Source of the DNA: a virus
DNA length: 38,194 nt
Direction: 5' to 3' (one strand)
IMG/VR virus record: IMGVR_UViG_3300044837_000269
Span: 1 to 38,194 of that record
The notes beneath the pieces are model-generated. The model was given only the letters and a program-made list of their open reading frames with translations. It searched no databases and was not told the origin of the DNA. This document shows, piece by piece, positions 1-8,790 of the stretch (the first letter of the stretch is position 1; each line of letters starts with the position of its first letter). Position numbers and translations under genes: made by a program.

Positions 1-504
1 ATGAGAAAGACAATTATTGCATTCGCAGTCGTAAGCGCATTCTTCATTGCTCCGGCAAACTTCGCAGCCGAGAAGCTCAAGATCGAAGTTGTTGAAGCAA
101 CTCAATCCTTCCTCTCGATGGGTGGTGGTCCGAAGCCTGCGATTCCAGAGAAGAAAGAAACGCACTGTAAGACTAATGAGAAAGATGGCGAGAAATCCCA
201 AGACTGCACGACTGTCACGACACCCGCAGTACCCGCGTCTTACACTCCTGCTGAGGCAATAGTTACCTATACCGCTAAGGTCATTCTTCCTGATGGAACG
301 CACGCCTTACTGCAATGCGAGGGGTTCTATGATGGCTGCGGCAAGATAGTTTCGGCAACGCCGGAGCGAACCAAACAGAAATGGGCGGGGTCGTCCGAGA
401 CGACGACAGGTCTTGGGAGTTTTGAGGCCAAACGGAATAAAGATGAAATCACGATATACACTGCAAGCGGAAAGCGGAAATACAAGATCGTAGGTTCGTG
501 GTAG
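1..504 (+). CDS. Small exported protein, acidobacterial type
   Basis: The 167-residue product has a clear Sec signal peptide (basic MRK, hydrophobic residues 5-18, likely cut after the alanines near residue 22). The mature part starts with LKIEVVE, has a Thr/Pro-rich middle with paired cysteines, a segment ILPDGTHALLQCEGFYDGCG (residues about 95-114) and ends in a lysine-rich beta-like tail closing with VGSW. I recall small exported proteins of this plan as common in Acidobacteriota; this is recollection, not a search. The function is unknown. It is not a virion gene and is best read as a host-derived accessory gene. If the genome is circular, its ATG directly follows the TAA at 38194, with no visible Shine-Dalgarno site. 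Confidence 0.75.
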   Translation: MRKTIIAFAVVSAFFIAPANFAAEKLKIEVVEATQSFLSMGGGPKPAIPEKKETHCKTNEKDGEKSQDCTTVTTPAVPASYTPAEAIVTYTAKVILPDGTHALLQCEGFYDGCGKIVSATPERTKQKWAGSSETTTGLGSFEAKRNKDEITIYTASGKRKYKIVGSW

Positions 505-579
505 AAACGACTATGATTACGCGCATGGGTGAGTGGCCATCGTGGAAGGGCGAAAGGCTTTTGTTGTTATGATGAGGGA

Positions 580-1035
580 ATGCTGAACATCATTCTTGCC
601 ATCATCGCGGTGCTGGGATTCATTGTTGCGGTGCGGGGTGTCTTCTACGCACGGAGAGCAGAGAAGCAAACCGAGATCGCGCGGAAGGCGAACGAGAAAC
701 TTGACGAGCAAGCGCGTGAAGTGACCGTTTGGCAGGTGAAGCACGAAACTATTGCCCTTCAACTCTCAAAAGTAAGCCTGAATACGTATCACAAAAGACC
801 GGACGGAAGTATTATGGACATCTACCATACGATCTTCTCGGACGCGAAGTTTCGAGAGAAGCTCGAACGCTACGTTGTGGATAGGGACGGAAGCGTAATG
901 ACTCCGAGAAGTCCCACGGAGCTAGAGTTGCGGAGTCCCGCGTTGCGCGAGACGGTCACGAAAGCGAATGCGATTCTCGATGCGTTCGACAAACAGAATC
1001 CCGGAATCGTCGGACTCTATATGGCTCGCGGCTAA
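580..1035 (+). CDS. Membrane-anchored coiled-coil protein of unknown function
   Basis: The frame is open from a GTG at 529, but the ATG at 580 puts a hydrophobic helix (LNIILAIIAVLGFIVAV) at the N-terminus and has GAGG just upstream, so I prefer it (151 residues). The transmembrane helix is followed by an Arg/Glu/Lys-rich coiled-coil segment (about residues 22-55) and a soluble domain that I do not recognise. The topology suggests an inner-membrane protein with a cytoplasmic domain. It lies 75 bases after the exported protein on the same strand and could be cotranscribed with it. It may belong to the accessory block that would join the 37 kb end in a circular map. Confidence 0.65.
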   Translation: MLNIILAIIAVLGFIVAVRGVFYARRAEKQTEIARKANEKLDEQAREVTVWQVKHETIALQLSKVSLNTYHKRPDGSIMDIYHTIFSDAKFREKLERYVVDRDGSVMTPRSPTELELRSPALRETVTKANAILDAFDKQNPGIVGLYMARG

Positions 1036-1111
1036 GAAAGCGGCCTGAGAGCGGATGTGAATATCCTGTGGTTTTTCCACGCGCTACGAAGTTTTCAACA
1101 GAGGGTAGTCA

Positions 1112-1140
1112 TTGACAGGGGTTTCGCGGCCACTGATACT
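1112..1140 (+). promoter_or_regulatory. Sigma70-type promoter before the tRNA gene
   Basis: A perfect -35 box TTGACA (1112-1117) is separated by 17 bases from GATACT (1135-1140), which matches four of six -10 bases. Transcription would start near 1147, shortly before the tRNA-like gene at 1165. The two boxes are seen; their use is inferred. Confidence 0.55.
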
Positions 1141-1164
1141 TTCGAGGTAAGTTGAAAGCTAGGT

Positions 1165-1236
1165 GGGGGCGTGGTGCAACGGTTAGCACACGGGACCTTG
1201 ACTCCCGTAATGCCAGTTCAACCCTGGTCGCCCCTA
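1165..1236 (+). tRNA. tRNA-Gln (anticodon TTG), unusual C33
   Basis: A full cloverleaf can be drawn. The acceptor GGGGGCG (1165-1171) pairs with CGCCCCT (1229-1235). The D stem is GTGC/GCAC, the anticodon stem CGGGA/TCCCG and the T stem GCCAG/CTGGT with loop TTCAACC. The anticodon loop is CCTTGAC, which places TTG at 34-36 and reads Gln CAA. Position 33, almost always T, is C here. The 1-72 pair is a weak G-T, in keeping with the weak 1-72 pair of tRNA-Gln. CCA is not encoded. A promoter lies just upstream. It may be a phage tRNA, a slightly decayed one, or an old attachment site; no integrase was found. Confidence 0.75.
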
Positions 1237-1426
1237 CACCTAACTCCAAAACTGAAGTCTACTCAATACCACTGCTTGATACTTCTTGCCACTTCTTGAT
1301 ACATGCCGATTATCACGTTATGTCAAAGTGAATTCAAGGCGAAAGGTTGGCGAAGGTTCGCTGATTTGCGTTCTTGTTCGCAGATTCGCGTACTAGACCT
1401 TTAATATGGTGTGGAAATGGACCTGT
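1237..1426. other. Non-coding spacer at convergent gene ends
   Basis: No convincing gene is present. The spacer holds a short direct repeat around 1271-1302 (CTTGATAC and ACTTCTTG each occur twice) and a small hairpin GCGAA-GG-TTCGC near 1350. It separates the plus-strand tRNA from the 3' end of the late operon. I see no classic hairpin-plus-T-run terminator. Confidence 0.5.
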
Positions 1427-1774
1427 TTAGCGGTACAGGGGCAACTTGCCTACCATCGAAACGCGCTGTCCGTTGGGAACTGGCTTCCACCACGTAGCGC
1501 CGTTCGTCGGGTCGTGCAGCATTTCATTGTTTAAGTAGAGATCGTCTGCGAAGACTCTGATCGTCTGCCAGTCCGGGTCATTCAAGATCGGGAATACGGC
1601 CTCGTGTTCCGGCATTGCTACGCGGAGCACGCCTGTCCAGTTGCTCCAGCCCTGGTTGACGCGGTTGCGGATACAGAATCCGATGGCCTTAGCTCCCTGG
1701 ATGCCGTGCTCGTTCTTGTGCTGCCAGAGGCAGAGCGCCAGTAGCGCCGTGACGAACTGTTCATTCGATAGCAT
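1427..1774 (-). CDS. SleB-like cell wall hydrolase (endolysin)
   Basis: The 115-residue protein resembles the catalytic domain of SleB/hydrolase_2 cell wall hydrolases. It has an N-terminal helix with NEHGIQGAKAIGFCIRNRV (E at about residue 21 fits the catalytic glutamate; 'AxxxxIxNRV' is typical). The C-terminal part DPTNGATWWKPVPNGQ matches the family's 'DPTGGATxxxxP' signature. It would cut peptidoglycan at lysis or entry. There is no signal peptide, so a holin or virion association would be needed. The ATG at 1774 overlaps the previous stop in a TAATG junction. As the last gene of the late operon, it sits where lysis genes often are. Confidence 0.65.
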   Translation of the reverse strand: MLSNEQFVTALLALCLWQHKNEHGIQGAKAIGFCIRNRVNQGWSNWTGVLRVAMPEHEAVFPILNDPDWQTIRVFADDLYLNNEMLHDPTNGATWWKPVPNGQRVSMVGKLPLYR

Positions 1775-1896
1775 TATGGCTTGTCCAAGTCGAGGAATGC
1801 CTGGAGCAAATTGATAGCTTCTTCCACCTTGTTCTTGGAAACAAGATCGGCTATTGCGCGGCACATATTCCATAGCATGTTCCGACTCATTTTCAT
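1774..1896 (-). CDS. 40-residue protein, unknown
   Basis: This small ORF runs from the ATG at 1896 and is joined at both ends by TAATG overlaps: to the giant internal protein upstream and to the hydrolase downstream. This is the main argument that it is real. The product is a short amphipathic helical peptide rich in Leu, Ala and Asn, with Met-rich start. It has no membrane segment, so it is not an obvious holin. The function is unknown. Confidence 0.5.
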   Translation of the reverse strand: MKMSRNMLWNMCRAIADLVSKNKVEEAINLLQAFLDLDKP

Positions 1897-4800
1897 TATG
1901 GCTTCTCTGTAAAGTACTTCCGCACGCGCGGCAGCATGGCTTGAATCTGCTTCGGACTCTTCTTGCCTGCTCCGGCTTGCTTGTACCACGAATCAATCTT
2001 GGAGTTGACCGCCATGCGGATAGCGTGACGTTCACTCATGCTCGCGGCATCCCAAGTGTCGAGAGCATCTTCGAGCGGTAGTCGCTGAATGGTGGATTCG
2101 AGGCGCGTCTTGTACTTGTGTGCGTCCTGAATCATGGTGTTGGCCTCGGCGTAGGAGATGAGCGGGTCATTTCCCTTCGCGGCCTTGATGATGTCCTGCG
2201 TCGAAGACTTGATGCCGTTCGCGTCCTTGTCCACGATGGACGAACGCAGAGCGTCGGCCATGCGGAACTTGTTCTGTGCCTTCTCTAGCGCGTCACCCTC
2301 AAGCGGCTGTCCCTGATTGCGTGACGTTGCACGCTGGTAAGCGAGGGACTCTGCCGGAGAGAACTTCTTCGTGGACTGGACTCCCAATCCTTTCAAGATG
2401 TCGTCCACGCGGGACGGCTGGCTAATCTGTTGTTTCGGCGTAAGCGACTGCAACGGAATAGGCGTCACCTGACGAACGGTGTCCCACATACGCTGAGTGT
2501 TCGAGACCTTGTTCCCTTGCTGGTCTACTCCTTGAATCAATTCCATTGGCGTGCGGACTAGCAACGGGTTCACGCGGTTCATCATAAAGTCGCGCGGATG
2601 CTCTGCGAAGTGCAGGAAGTCTCCGAGCGTTGTACGGATGCCGTATTCCTTCTTGCCGTCCGGCGATAGAACCTTGAAGCCAGACTCCGGGTGAAGAGAG
2701 CCGTTGACAACATAGTTCAACGCGCGAGCGGTCAAATAGTGAACGAGATTGAATGCTACGAGTGCCTTGACAAGTCCCTGTCCGTGCTTCCCGGCCACGT
2801 CCATGACAGATCGGCCAGTTGATTCTAGGAAGTCGGGAGCAAGCAAGCTCGCGCGGAGCGCGGCCTGTGTGCCAGCACTGCGGCCTAGCAACGTATAGTT
2901 CAAGCCGCCGAACTTGTTGTTGACCTGGGCTGCGGCAATGCGTCCGGCCTGTTCGTCTGGAATACCCTTCGATGTAAGCTCGCCCTTCAACTGTTCGTGC
3001 AAGTCGAACTTCATGCCTGTAATGAATCCCTGCGGACCAAACAAGCGAGACTCAATCCAATGGTTCAACTTGCCGACGATGGGAAGTCGAGATGCGAACG
3101 ACTGTGCGCCTGCTACGTTTCCTTCTTCCGTGTAGCCGGAGAATCCTGGACGCGTGTTGCCGACTACGAGTCCGTCGCGGATAGCGGACATCTGCTTATC
3201 CGTGAGATTGAAGTAGTCAACTGGCGTCGGCATCTTTACGACGTTGGCGAAGTTGCGAGCAACGGAGCCTAGTCCGCCAACGGGATTCGCTTCAAGAGCG
3301 CGAGTCGCAACGGTGAACCAGTGGAACGGAGACATGGAGAGCAACACACTCTTAGCCGCGCCGGAGACTTTCAAGGCTCCGCGCACTAGCGCAGACTTCG
3401 GCGCAGTGCTGTCGAGGACGGCATTTAGGTGAGGAGTGATTTCGGGATGGACGTAGACAGGCACGCGAGCCATCGGCTGTCCGGTGCGCGGGTCTGTAGG
3501 AATGCCTCCGCCTTCACCCTGACGCAAGATCGCTTCGCCTGGGAATGCGTTCTGATCGGGATGCGAGACGATAGCATTCTGCGGTGAGTCCACGTTTGCA
3601 GTCGGACGGTTCACACGTAGACCTGAGTCGCGGTAGTCGCTGAACTTCCAGTTGTAGACAGGATTCGTCGGACGGTTCCCGCCAACGAGCGGAGGCTTCT
3701 CCACCTTCGGCGGAGCCGGAGGGCCGGACTGTCCACCGTTACGCTGCTTGACTAGTTCTTCATATCGGTTCGATGCCTCTGCTGCCTTGCCTTGTGCAAC
3801 GTCGGACATCTGCGACACGTCGCCAATCGCCGCGCGGTGATCTTCGACTTTCTGCATGATCGTCGTATCGCCAGCGCCCTTCTTGACATTGACACTTCCG
3901 CCCGTTGTCGAGTCCTGGGCATCGTGATAACCCGGAGGAAACTCGCCACGCGGGATGAGTCCCTTGTTGACCATGCGGTCAGTCGTGGACTCCGGCGAAG
4001 CCACGATTGCATCGTGGTTCCGAATCGCTTCTTGCAGCATCTTGGCGTAGGCTTCCGCGTGCTTCGGACCTGTGCCTACTTTGTCCATCGCCATCTTGCG
4101 TAGCTTGACGATGTTCTCCGGTGGGAAGCCGCGTTCTGATAGAGCCTTCTCTGCTGCGAAGATGATCTTCGGAGTGGAAGGGTCTTCCGTCCAGAATCCG
4201 TTTACCTTCTTCGTCGGCTTCACTTCGTTCGCCCAATCCGCAATCTCATGCGGAATGAAGTCCGGCAATACCGCGCCTTCGTTGCTGCGCTGCTGCGCCA
4301 TCGCCTTGTCTTCCGGCGAGGCGTTCGAGTCCCTGAGAATGCCCTTCAATCGTTCCGCTTCGTGCGCCTGCTCGCCTTGCGTAAACTCTTTGCCGAGGTC
4401 GCTCGACTGGCGTGCGCTCATGTTCGATGCTTTCTCGCTAGGCGTATATCCTGCGGGAGCCGGAACTGGAGGCGGAGGAGTACCCGGCACTTGGAAGCTG
4501 CCAGTTGTTCCCGGCTTTGCTTCGTAGATGCGGCCTACCTTTAGAAGCTGATCGAACTTCCCTTCACGCTGCAACTGCTGAATGTCTGCGGGAGTTAGGG
4601 GAGCGTCACGCGGCACACCCAAGTAGCCGCCAGAGACGGCCATCGGTGAACCTTCGTTCATGCGTGCGTTAGCGAGTGATTCGCCCAAGTTGTTTCGGGC
4701 AATCATGTTCGATGCGCGTTCGATGTAATCGGAAACGAGCTTGATGAAACTCTTTGTCTTGTACTTGATGCCTGCCTGTTCGCCTTCGGCGTGTGACGGA

Positions 4801-6149
4801 TATACGCGCTTCTTCAAGAAGCCGCGTTCGACATCTGCGGCTGTTTGTGAAACAGGCTCGCCAGTAACAGGGTCTTGATCTTCAAACACAGGACGGTGCG
4901 GAACGTAGTTATCGCGTCCGCCATCTGAAGCAAGCAAGTTCTGGTCGCGGAGACGCATCTTCCATGCGTCGAGCATGGAGCGGAGACGGTCGCGGACGGA
5001 CATCTCTTTGTCTGTGAGAGATTGAGCGGCCTTGTATCCCGGCTTCTGGTCGTCGCCTGCGTCGGCTTCCCATTGACGAAGCTGCTTGAGATCGGCGTTG
5101 GCTTCGACGTTGTTTGACATCGCGTCCTGACGCAACGCGTCGGGAACTGCGGCAACACCTTCGCGGTGAACCTGATGCGCTTGGCCGGAGCCGACTTGGT
5201 TCTCGGCTTGATATTCGTGAATGGCGTTCGCGTACTCGGTGTTCGCTGCGGCCTTGCCCTTCGGAGACTCTGTACGAATCTCGTGAATGTCGGATTCGAT
5301 TCCGCGTGTAGCCAGCCCTGCGGCAAGCGAACCTAGAACGGTGTCCGTTCCTTCGCGTTCCAGCTTGTCGAGTAGCTCTGACTTCTTGGAGGGGTCTTTC
5401 TCGTTGTTGTAGTCCGCCCAATCCTGCTCGAACTTGGGGATAGCTTCGGTGTATGTCGAGTAGCCGAACTTGGACAGGAAGCCCAAGTCAACGGCCAGCT
5501 TGGAATAGCGGACAATTCCTGCGGCACGCGCGGCAGAGAGTCCGCCCTTAACGAGTGCGCTTTCGATAACGGTGCCGCCCATCGAAGCGACGGCAAGTCC
5601 GATGTTCAACGGATTCAGTTGTCCAGTAATCCAATCTTCTGTCTCGCCTTCAATCGGTCCTGCGCCCTTGCGGTGATAGATGCCGCCTAGCGGCAGGTTC
5701 GCAACACTCTTCGTTGTCTCCCATGCGCCCTTACCTTTGATAATGCCTTCGTCTGGCGTGTTCTCTACGTTCTCGTCAATCTGTTTGTCCGACAAGAAAG
5801 GCATTAGCGTCTGAACGAGATTGTTTCGTTCGGAGTGCTGGAAGCCCTTCAAGTCGCCGTGATAGATCGCAAGCAAACCTTCGGAAGCGTGCTGTGTCGA
5901 GCCGACATTCGTAACGGCGTTCTTGATGCCGTTCGTGATCGTGCTGAACCAGTTGCCTTCTTGTTCCGGCATCTGCGCGGGAATGAAATCGGGGTCGGCT
6001 TGTGTTGGAGTTGGAGACGGAGAGGTAGCAGACTGCGCGGGAGATGCAGGAATGAAGTCCTGATCTCCTTGCGAAGTTGGATTGTTCGACGGAGTAGGCG
6101 TAGCCGGAACAAAGTCCGGGTCTTGCGCCTGCTGGAGAAACTCGGCCAT
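1896..6149 (-). CDS. Large internal virion / ejection-type protein (1417 aa)
   Basis: This is the largest gene of the window and lies at the distal end of the late operon, where T7-like phages keep gp15/gp16. The N-terminus is disordered (Pro/Ser/Thr/Gln) with three copies of D-x-D-F-[IV]-P-A (residues about 10-16, 29-35, 52-58). A helical middle follows. The C-terminal third (about residues 1000-1290) has alternating helices and hydrophobic stretches with NNKFGGLN and SLLAPDFLEST, as I recall from large phage 'polyvalent' or ejection proteins. I see no polymerase or lysozyme motifs. It probably enters or lines the host envelope during DNA ejection. The role is inferred from size and position. 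Confidence 0.7.
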   Translation of the reverse strand: MAEFLQQAQDPDFVPATPTPSNNPTSQGDQDFIPASPAQSATSPSPTPTQADPDFIPAQMPEQEGNWFSTITNGIKNAVTNVGSTQHASEGLLAIYHGDLKGFQHSERNNLVQTLMPFLSDKQIDENVENTPDEGIIKGKGAWETTKSVANLPLGGIYHRKGAGPIEGETEDWITGQLNPLNIGLAVASMGGTVIESALVKGGLSAARAAGIVRYSKLAVDLGFLSKFGYSTYTEAIPKFEQDWADYNNEKDPSKKSELLDKLEREGTDTVLGSLAAGLATRGIESDIHEIRTESPKGKAAANTEYANAIHEYQAENQVGSGQAHQVHREGVAAVPDALRQDAMSNNVEANADLKQLRQWEADAGDDQKPGYKAAQSLTDKEMSVRDRLRSMLDAWKMRLRDQNLLASDGGRDNYVPHRPVFEDQDPVTGEPVSQTAADVERGFLKKRVYPSHAEGEQAGIKYKTKSFIKLVSDYIERASNMIARNNLGESLANARMNEGSPMAVSGGYLGVPRDAPLTPADIQQLQREGKFDQLLKVGRIYEAKPGTTGSFQVPGTPPPPVPAPAGYTPSEKASNMSARQSSDLGKEFTQGEQAHEAERLKGILRDSNASPEDKAMAQQRSNEGAVLPDFIPHEIADWANEVKPTKKVNGFWTEDPSTPKIIFAAEKALSERGFPPENIVKLRKMAMDKVGTGPKHAEAYAKMLQEAIRNHDAIVASPESTTDRMVNKGLIPRGEFPPGYHDAQDSTTGGSVNVKKGAGDTTIMQKVEDHRAAIGDVSQMSDVAQGKAAEASNRYEELVKQRNGGQSGPPAPPKVEKPPLVGGNRPTNPVYNWKFSDYRDSGLRVNRPTANVDSPQNAIVSHPDQNAFPGEAILRQGEGGGIPTDPRTGQPMARVPVYVHPEITPHLNAVLDSTAPKSALVRGALKVSGAAKSVLLSMSPFHWFTVATRALEANPVGGLGSVARNFANVVKMPTPVDYFNLTDKQMSAIRDGLVVGNTRPGFSGYTEEGNVAGAQSFASRLPIVGKLNHWIESRLFGPQGFITGMKFDLHEQLKGELTSKGIPDEQAGRIAAAQVNNKFGGLNYTLLGRSAGTQAALRASLLAPDFLESTGRSVMDVAGKHGQGLVKALVAFNLVHYLTARALNYVVNGSLHPESGFKVLSPDGKKEYGIRTTLGDFLHFAEHPRDFMMNRVNPLLVRTPMELIQGVDQQGNKVSNTQRMWDTVRQVTPIPLQSLTPKQQISQPSRVDDILKGLGVQSTKKFSPAESLAYQRATSRNQGQPLEGDALEKAQNKFRMADALRSSIVDKDANGIKSSTQDIIKAAKGNDPLISYAEANTMIQDAHKYKTRLESTIQRLPLEDALDTWDAASMSERHAIRMAVNSKIDSWYKQAGAGKKSPKQIQAMLPRVRKYFTEKP

Positions 6150-6165
6150 TTGATTCCTGTGTTAC

Positions 6166-7806
6166 TTAGTCTTGAAGATTGCCAGGGTTCGGGTCGTCTT
6201 CGGACGGTTCGGGAGCGGCTTGCTGATGCGGTGCTGCGGCTGGCGGAGGTGCGCCGATGGATTGCGGGTTATACCATCCCAATCCCTTCGGACCTTGACC
6301 GTAGACGAATCCCTGCTTCGGTGGTGCCGCGCCTGCGGGAGCCTGCTGCGGCTTGAATTGCGGAGCCGTGTTCTTCGCTGCGCCTGGAGGCGGAGCGAAT
6401 GACGGACGCGTGAGAGCGGCAATCGTATTCGCGTACTGTGTACGCATCGGACCATACGTCGTCAACGCATCGGTCTCTTCCGGTGTGCGGAGTTCCGGGA
6501 GCTTGGCTTCAATCTTCGAGATCATTGCGTTGATGCGCGTGAACTGGAGTTGCGAATCGTTGAGCAATGCGGACTTCGAGCCGGGAGATAGCTTGCCGTA
6601 CTGCGGCAATCCGTTATCGTCTGCGCCTAGCTTGTCGAGTTCCTTGCGTGCGCCCTTAACGGAGCCTTCTTCCTTGTACGCTTCCAAGTCCTTCTTCAAT
6701 TCCATTGAAGACTTGGCAGCCACGTTGAGGTAGTGCTTCGTCTTGGCTACTTGTTCCTGTGCGGCGAGTGCGGCCATCGTGTCGCCAAAGATGCGTTGCG
6801 GCTTACCTGCGGCGTCCGTGATGTCGTGCCACTTCGGAGCCTCGGCAGGCATTTCCATGATCGTCCACTTGCCGGAGTCCGGGTTTCGCATGAGGCGAGT
6901 CTTGTAGCCGTCGTGCATCGTGGCGTCTGGATTCTCCATAGCGAACTTCTCGGCATCTCCCAAGTGGTCAAACTCCGGGGATGCTGCGCCGTTCACTTCA
7001 AGAGGCTTCGCGCCGTGAGCGTGAGCATCGTTCCATTGATCGCCTTGCGCTTGTAGATAGTCGGCCTGTTGCTTGACGGCATCGAAGTTGCCCTTCGCAA
7101 TCTCTTGGTCAAGCATGACGCTGCGCTTCTCGAACCCTGCTGCCTGCTGAATGGAAGTTGCTTGCTGACGCGCGTCTTCGGCAAGACGGAGTTTGTAGTC
7201 TCGGTCTGCGCCTGTCGTCTCGCGTTCCTCGCGCTTCTGCGCCAAGTCTGATGCGGCCTGCTGACGCTGTTCGTTGTTGTTCTGAACTGAGCGTGTGTAG
7301 TTCTTCTGATCTTGTTCGTCCTGATAGTCGAGTTGCGCTGTAGCGCCTGTGCCTAGACCGCCAAGTCCCTTCGACTTAGCTGTTGATGCTGCGCCCAATC
7401 CGCGAAGTGCGCCTGCCAGGAGACCGCGTGCCCAATCGCCGGGTTTCTGTGGTGCGCCTGGAACTGCGACGACTCCGCCCTTCCCATCGGGAACGTACTG
7501 TGTGGCCGAGCGCGACATTCCGAATACGTCCATCGCGGCGTGAGCCATGCGTTGAGCGAATGACGGACCTGCCGGACGTGCGGGTGAGCCGACTGCTGCC
7601 GGAGCATCCGATGAACTGCCGCCCATGTCTGGAGCCTGTTCGTCTTCCTGCGGACGCGGAGCCGGAGCGTTCGGACGGTTCTGTGCATTGAGATAGGTGT
7701 TGTCTTGACGCAGTGAATCGCCCAAGTCGGAACCCGGCTGGTATTGCTGTGCAAGCTGCTCGTCTGAGGCGCTTCCGCCCGTTGCGTTGTTTGGTGTGTC
7801 GGCCAT
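6166..7806 (-). CDS. Internal virion protein, coiled-coil rich (546 aa)
   Basis: The product has disordered Pro/Ala-rich ends (residues 1-110 and about 470-546) around a long helical core rich in Gln, Glu, Lys and Ala, including repeated QQAASDLAQKREERET-type heptads. There are no enzyme motifs. It lies 16 bases before the 1417-residue protein and has the size and helical character of T7 gp15-like internal proteins. I assign it to the DNA-ejection apparatus from position and composition only. Confidence 0.65.
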   Translation of the reverse strand: MADTPNNATGGSASDEQLAQQYQPGSDLGDSLRQDNTYLNAQNRPNAPAPRPQEDEQAPDMGGSSSDAPAAVGSPARPAGPSFAQRMAHAAMDVFGMSRSATQYVPDGKGGVVAVPGAPQKPGDWARGLLAGALRGLGAASTAKSKGLGGLGTGATAQLDYQDEQDQKNYTRSVQNNNEQRQQAASDLAQKREERETTGADRDYKLRLAEDARQQATSIQQAAGFEKRSVMLDQEIAKGNFDAVKQQADYLQAQGDQWNDAHAHGAKPLEVNGAASPEFDHLGDAEKFAMENPDATMHDGYKTRLMRNPDSGKWTIMEMPAEAPKWHDITDAAGKPQRIFGDTMAALAAQEQVAKTKHYLNVAAKSSMELKKDLEAYKEEGSVKGARKELDKLGADDNGLPQYGKLSPGSKSALLNDSQLQFTRINAMISKIEAKLPELRTPEETDALTTYGPMRTQYANTIAALTRPSFAPPPGAAKNTAPQFKPQQAPAGAAPPKQGFVYGQGPKGLGWYNPQSIGAPPPAAAPHQQAAPEPSEDDPNPGNLQD

Positions 7807-7813
7807 GATTGAA

Positions 7814-8167
7814 TTACTCCATGAAGAAGCTGATCGGCGTCTTCGCCGTAATGTGAGTGTCTTTCAGAGCGCGTTGCAGGAAGTCCACGACTACATCCGT
7901 CTTCGCTGCTCCAATGAAGTTGATGGTCTCGTGCAAGCTGGCTTTCTTCGCTCGCTCGCATCGGCGTTCAAGCGCAACGCACAGAGCCTTGTATCCGCCT
8001 TGTGCTGTCTCGAAGCGTCTGACTGATTCGTCGTTAGAACTGCCAAGCTGGAAGAGAGACCATGCCCGGAGCAAACCGGGATTGCGAAGCTGATACGCTT
8101 CTGAATCCGGTTCGTGGAACTGATTCGAGTAGCCGATTGCATCGGCCAGTGCTTCTAGTCTGAGCAT
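7814..8167 (-). CDS. Conserved-looking small phage protein (117 aa)
   Basis: A soluble helical protein with a cysteine pair in ALCVALERRCERAK and no known motif. It starts directly after the gp14-like gene (stop of one and ATG of the next are adjacent) and ends seven bases before the next virion gene, so it is cotranscribed with the internal proteins. It may be a minor virion component or a chaperone for one. Its function is not known. Confidence 0.6.
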   Translation of the reverse strand: MLRLEALADAIGYSNQFHEPDSEAYQLRNPGLLRAWSLFQLGSSNDESVRRFETAQGGYKALCVALERRCERAKKASLHETINFIGAAKTDVVVDFLQRALKDTHITAKTPISFFME

Positions 8168-8788
8168 TTAGGGTTTCTTCGGTCCCATCGTCCCGATTGC
8201 TGCTGCGCCCAATCCGCCGACGAGTCCTGCGACTTGACCTTGCCAAGCGTTGTTCTCTTGATTGATCTGGCTGGCATCGGAGAATGAAGTCTGATTCGCG
8301 TTGTTGGCTGCGCCTGCTGTAGCGTTCGGGTTGTACTCTCCGGCCACGCCTTCAAGTCCAGAAACGGCATTCGAGTAGTTCGCGCGTCCTGTCGAGTAAT
8401 CGGCTTCGGTGATGCCTAGCTGTTGATCGCTAGATTCCTTAGCCGCGCTGGTCGCCAGAGATGCGTGTAGTTGATCGGCTGCGCCACTTGGCAACTCTTC
8501 ATCGCCGCCGCCTCTTGCTGATAGCGTCGTGTCGAGTGCCTGTTTCGCGTGAGCGTAGTTCGTGCCGACGCCTTCACGCGCCTGCGTGTTGAGTGCGGCC
8601 TTCTCGTTCGCGCCGAAGCCTTCCTGATCTGGTCCGGCCTCCGCGATAGGAGTTAGAGTGTTCGTGAGGTTCTTGAGAATGCCTGACTCCGCGCCGAAGT
8701 TCTGCGCGTAGTTCGCATTGAGCAACGAAGAGAAGCCCGCTGCTTGTCCTTGTGCTGTCGTTTCTGCGCCTGATGCTCCGCAACCCAT
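8168..8788 (-). CDS. gp14-like internal virion protein
   Basis: I start this gene at the ATG at 8788, giving 206 residues beginning MGCGASGAETTAQGQ; the frame is open further upstream but overlaps the previous gene there. An N-terminal M-x-C start followed by an Ala/Gln/Ser-rich helical chain is what many podovirus gp14-type internal proteins show. It sits directly downstream of the gp13-like gene, the same order as T7 13-14. The C-terminus has a Gly/Ala-rich segment (QVAGLVGGLGAAAIGTMG) that could insert in a membrane. The similarity is in plan and position, not demonstrated homology. Confidence 0.6.
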   Translation of the reverse strand: MGCGASGAETTAQGQAAGFSSLLNANYAQNFGAESGILKNLTNTLTPIAEAGPDQEGFGANEKAALNTQAREGVGTNYAHAKQALDTTLSARGGGDEELPSGAADQLHASLATSAAKESSDQQLGITEADYSTGRANYSNAVSGLEGVAGEYNPNATAGAANNANQTSFSDASQINQENNAWQGQVAGLVGGLGAAAIGTMGPKKP

Positions 8789-8790
8789 GT

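Noticed and set aside
4072-4527. 151-codon plus-strand ORF
   Set aside because: Shadow of the 1417-residue gene; Ser/Arg/Cys-rich text without domain or ribosome site.
1896-6149. N4-like virion RNA polymerase
   Set aside because: The large protein is too short for N4 gp50 (about 3500 residues) and shows none of the polymerase motifs, despite the N4-like capsid protein.
7353-7961. 202-codon minus-strand ORF
   Set aside because: Overlaps two well-supported late genes in another frame and lacks protein-like composition.
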